DNA from: Fischerella sp.
GTDB lineage: Bacteria > Cyanobacteriota > Cyanobacteriia > Cyanobacteriales > Nostocaceae
Assembly (NCBI GenBank): GCA_026419705.1
Contig: JANZYY010000350.1
Location: forward strand, 1 to 5,811
Length of the DNA stretch: 5,811 bases
Reading direction: 5' to 3'
In this document: positions 5,266 through 5,811 of the stretch, piece by piece
Layout of the letters: every line of letters begins with the position of its first letter
Position numbering within the stretch: position 1 is the stretch's first letter
The notes under the pieces: generated by a model
Seen by the model: only the letters and a program-made list of their open reading frames with translations
Told to the model about the DNA's origin: nothing
Database searches by the model: none
Translations under genes and position numbers: made by a program

Positions 5266-5811
5266 ATGACTAAAAGCAGTGCAATTAACCCAGCGCTTCG
5301 CTTGAGTGAAAAATTGCCTTTGCCGCTACGACGCTTGGCAGATTTGGCTTATAATTACTGGTGGTCATGGACAAGCGATCGCCTCGCCTTATTCCAAACC
5401 ATCGATCCCCAAGAATGGGAACGCTGTGGGCACAATCCAGTAGCAATATTAGAATCGGCAACCTACGAACGCCTCACCCAATTAGCAGAAGACCCATTTT
5501 ACCTCAAACAAATTTCTGCCCTAGCCAAAGAATTTGACGAGTACATGACCCAAAAAGATACTTGGGTGAGTCGGGTTGCACCGCAAGTTTCAACCGAACA
5601 TCCCATTGCTTACTTCTGCGCCGAATTTGGCATCCATGAATCTCTGCCAATCTACTCTGGGGGTTTGGGCATTCTTGCAGGCGATCACCTCAAATCAGCA
5701 TCAGATTTGGGGGTACCAATGGTCGGTATCGGCTTGCTGTATCGCCAAGGTTACTTTCGCCAACGCTTGAACCGTAGCGGTTGGCAAGAAGATTACTACG
5801 TTGATAACCCC
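5266..5811 (+). CDS. glgP: alpha-glucan (glycogen) phosphorylase, GlgP type (5' part, cut by window)
   Basis: The frame is open for 182 codons from an ATG at 5266 to the window end. The full enzyme of this type is around 850 residues, so about a fifth is seen. Residues about 15-105 match the N-terminal DUF3417 region found in bacterial-type phosphorylases (LPLPLRRLADLAYNYWWSW at about 17-35). The GT35 catalytic domain begins near 113 with AYFCAEFGIHESLPIYSGG (115-133), then GILAGDHLKSASDLG (135-149) and GLLYRQGYF (156-164). The enzyme releases glucose-1-phosphate from alpha-1,4-glucan ends, using pyridoxal phosphate, in glycogen breakdown. The PLP-binding Lys lies in the missing C-terminal part. 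The start is the first ATG after an in-frame TAA at 5236-5238. There is no strong ribosome-binding site, and the upstream leader is long and structured. A HIP1 octamer lies inside the gene. Confidence 0.93.
   Translation, partial: MTKSSAINPALRLSEKLPLPLRRLADLAYNYWWSWTSDRLALFQTIDPQEWERCGHNPVAILESATYERLTQLAEDPFYLKQISALAKEFDEYMTQKDTWVSRVAPQVSTEHPIAYFCAEFGIHESLPIYSGGLGILAGDHLKSASDLGVPMVGIGLLYRQGYFRQRLNRSGWQEDYYVDNP
5375..5382. repeat. HIP1 octamer
   Basis: GCGATCGC within the N-terminal DUF3417-like part of glgP. Confidence 0.85.

Noticed and set aside
5576..5770. 64-codon plus-strand frame
   Set aside because: Overlaps the glgP coding sequence in another frame.

Overview
The window looks like the chromosome of a cyanobacterium, most likely a filamentous Nostocales-type genome. 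Three things seen in the sequence support this. There are four copies of the HIP1 octamer GCGATCGC in 5.8 kb. An intergenic run of CTGCC-type heptamers resembles the short tandem repeats common in Nostoc-like genomes. Two neighbouring proteins, a DUF3318 membrane protein and a YbjN-like protein, read as typical cyanobacterial sequences. The species cannot be named from the sequence alone.

Layout, left to right. Positions 1-525 (minus) hold the 5' 175 codons of a DUF3318-type membrane protein that runs off the left edge. Positions 601-1158 (minus) hold a YbjN-domain protein. It is 75 bp upstream of the first gene on the same strand, so the two may be co-transcribed. Positions 1159-1586 contain no convincing gene but carry a 95-nt imperfect hairpin (1232-1326) and smaller inverted repeats. 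Positions 1587-2615 (plus) encode an alpha/beta hydrolase with a recognisable Ser-Asp-His triad. It converges with 2698-3882 (minus), an unrecognised single-pass membrane protein with a Gly/Ala/Lys-rich C-terminal region. That gene diverges across 79 bp from 3962-4801 (plus), an S-formylglutathione hydrolase (FghA/FrmB), which ends in a very clear intrinsic terminator (4826-4854). A 405-nt AT-rich non-coding stretch follows, with a heptamer repeat, a palindrome and a leader hairpin. It leads into the first 182 codons of a GlgP-type alpha-glucan phosphorylase (5266 to the right edge).

The genes do not form one pathway. FghA belongs to glutathione-dependent formaldehyde detoxification and GlgP to glycogen breakdown. 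The DUF3318 and YbjN genes are housekeeping proteins of unknown role. The alpha/beta hydrolase and the 394-residue membrane protein are the least characterised pair. I see no CRISPR, transposase, tRNA, rRNA or recognisable defence system. The most interesting unexplained items are the structured intergenic element at 1232-1326, the orphan membrane protein, and the structured upstream region of glgP.
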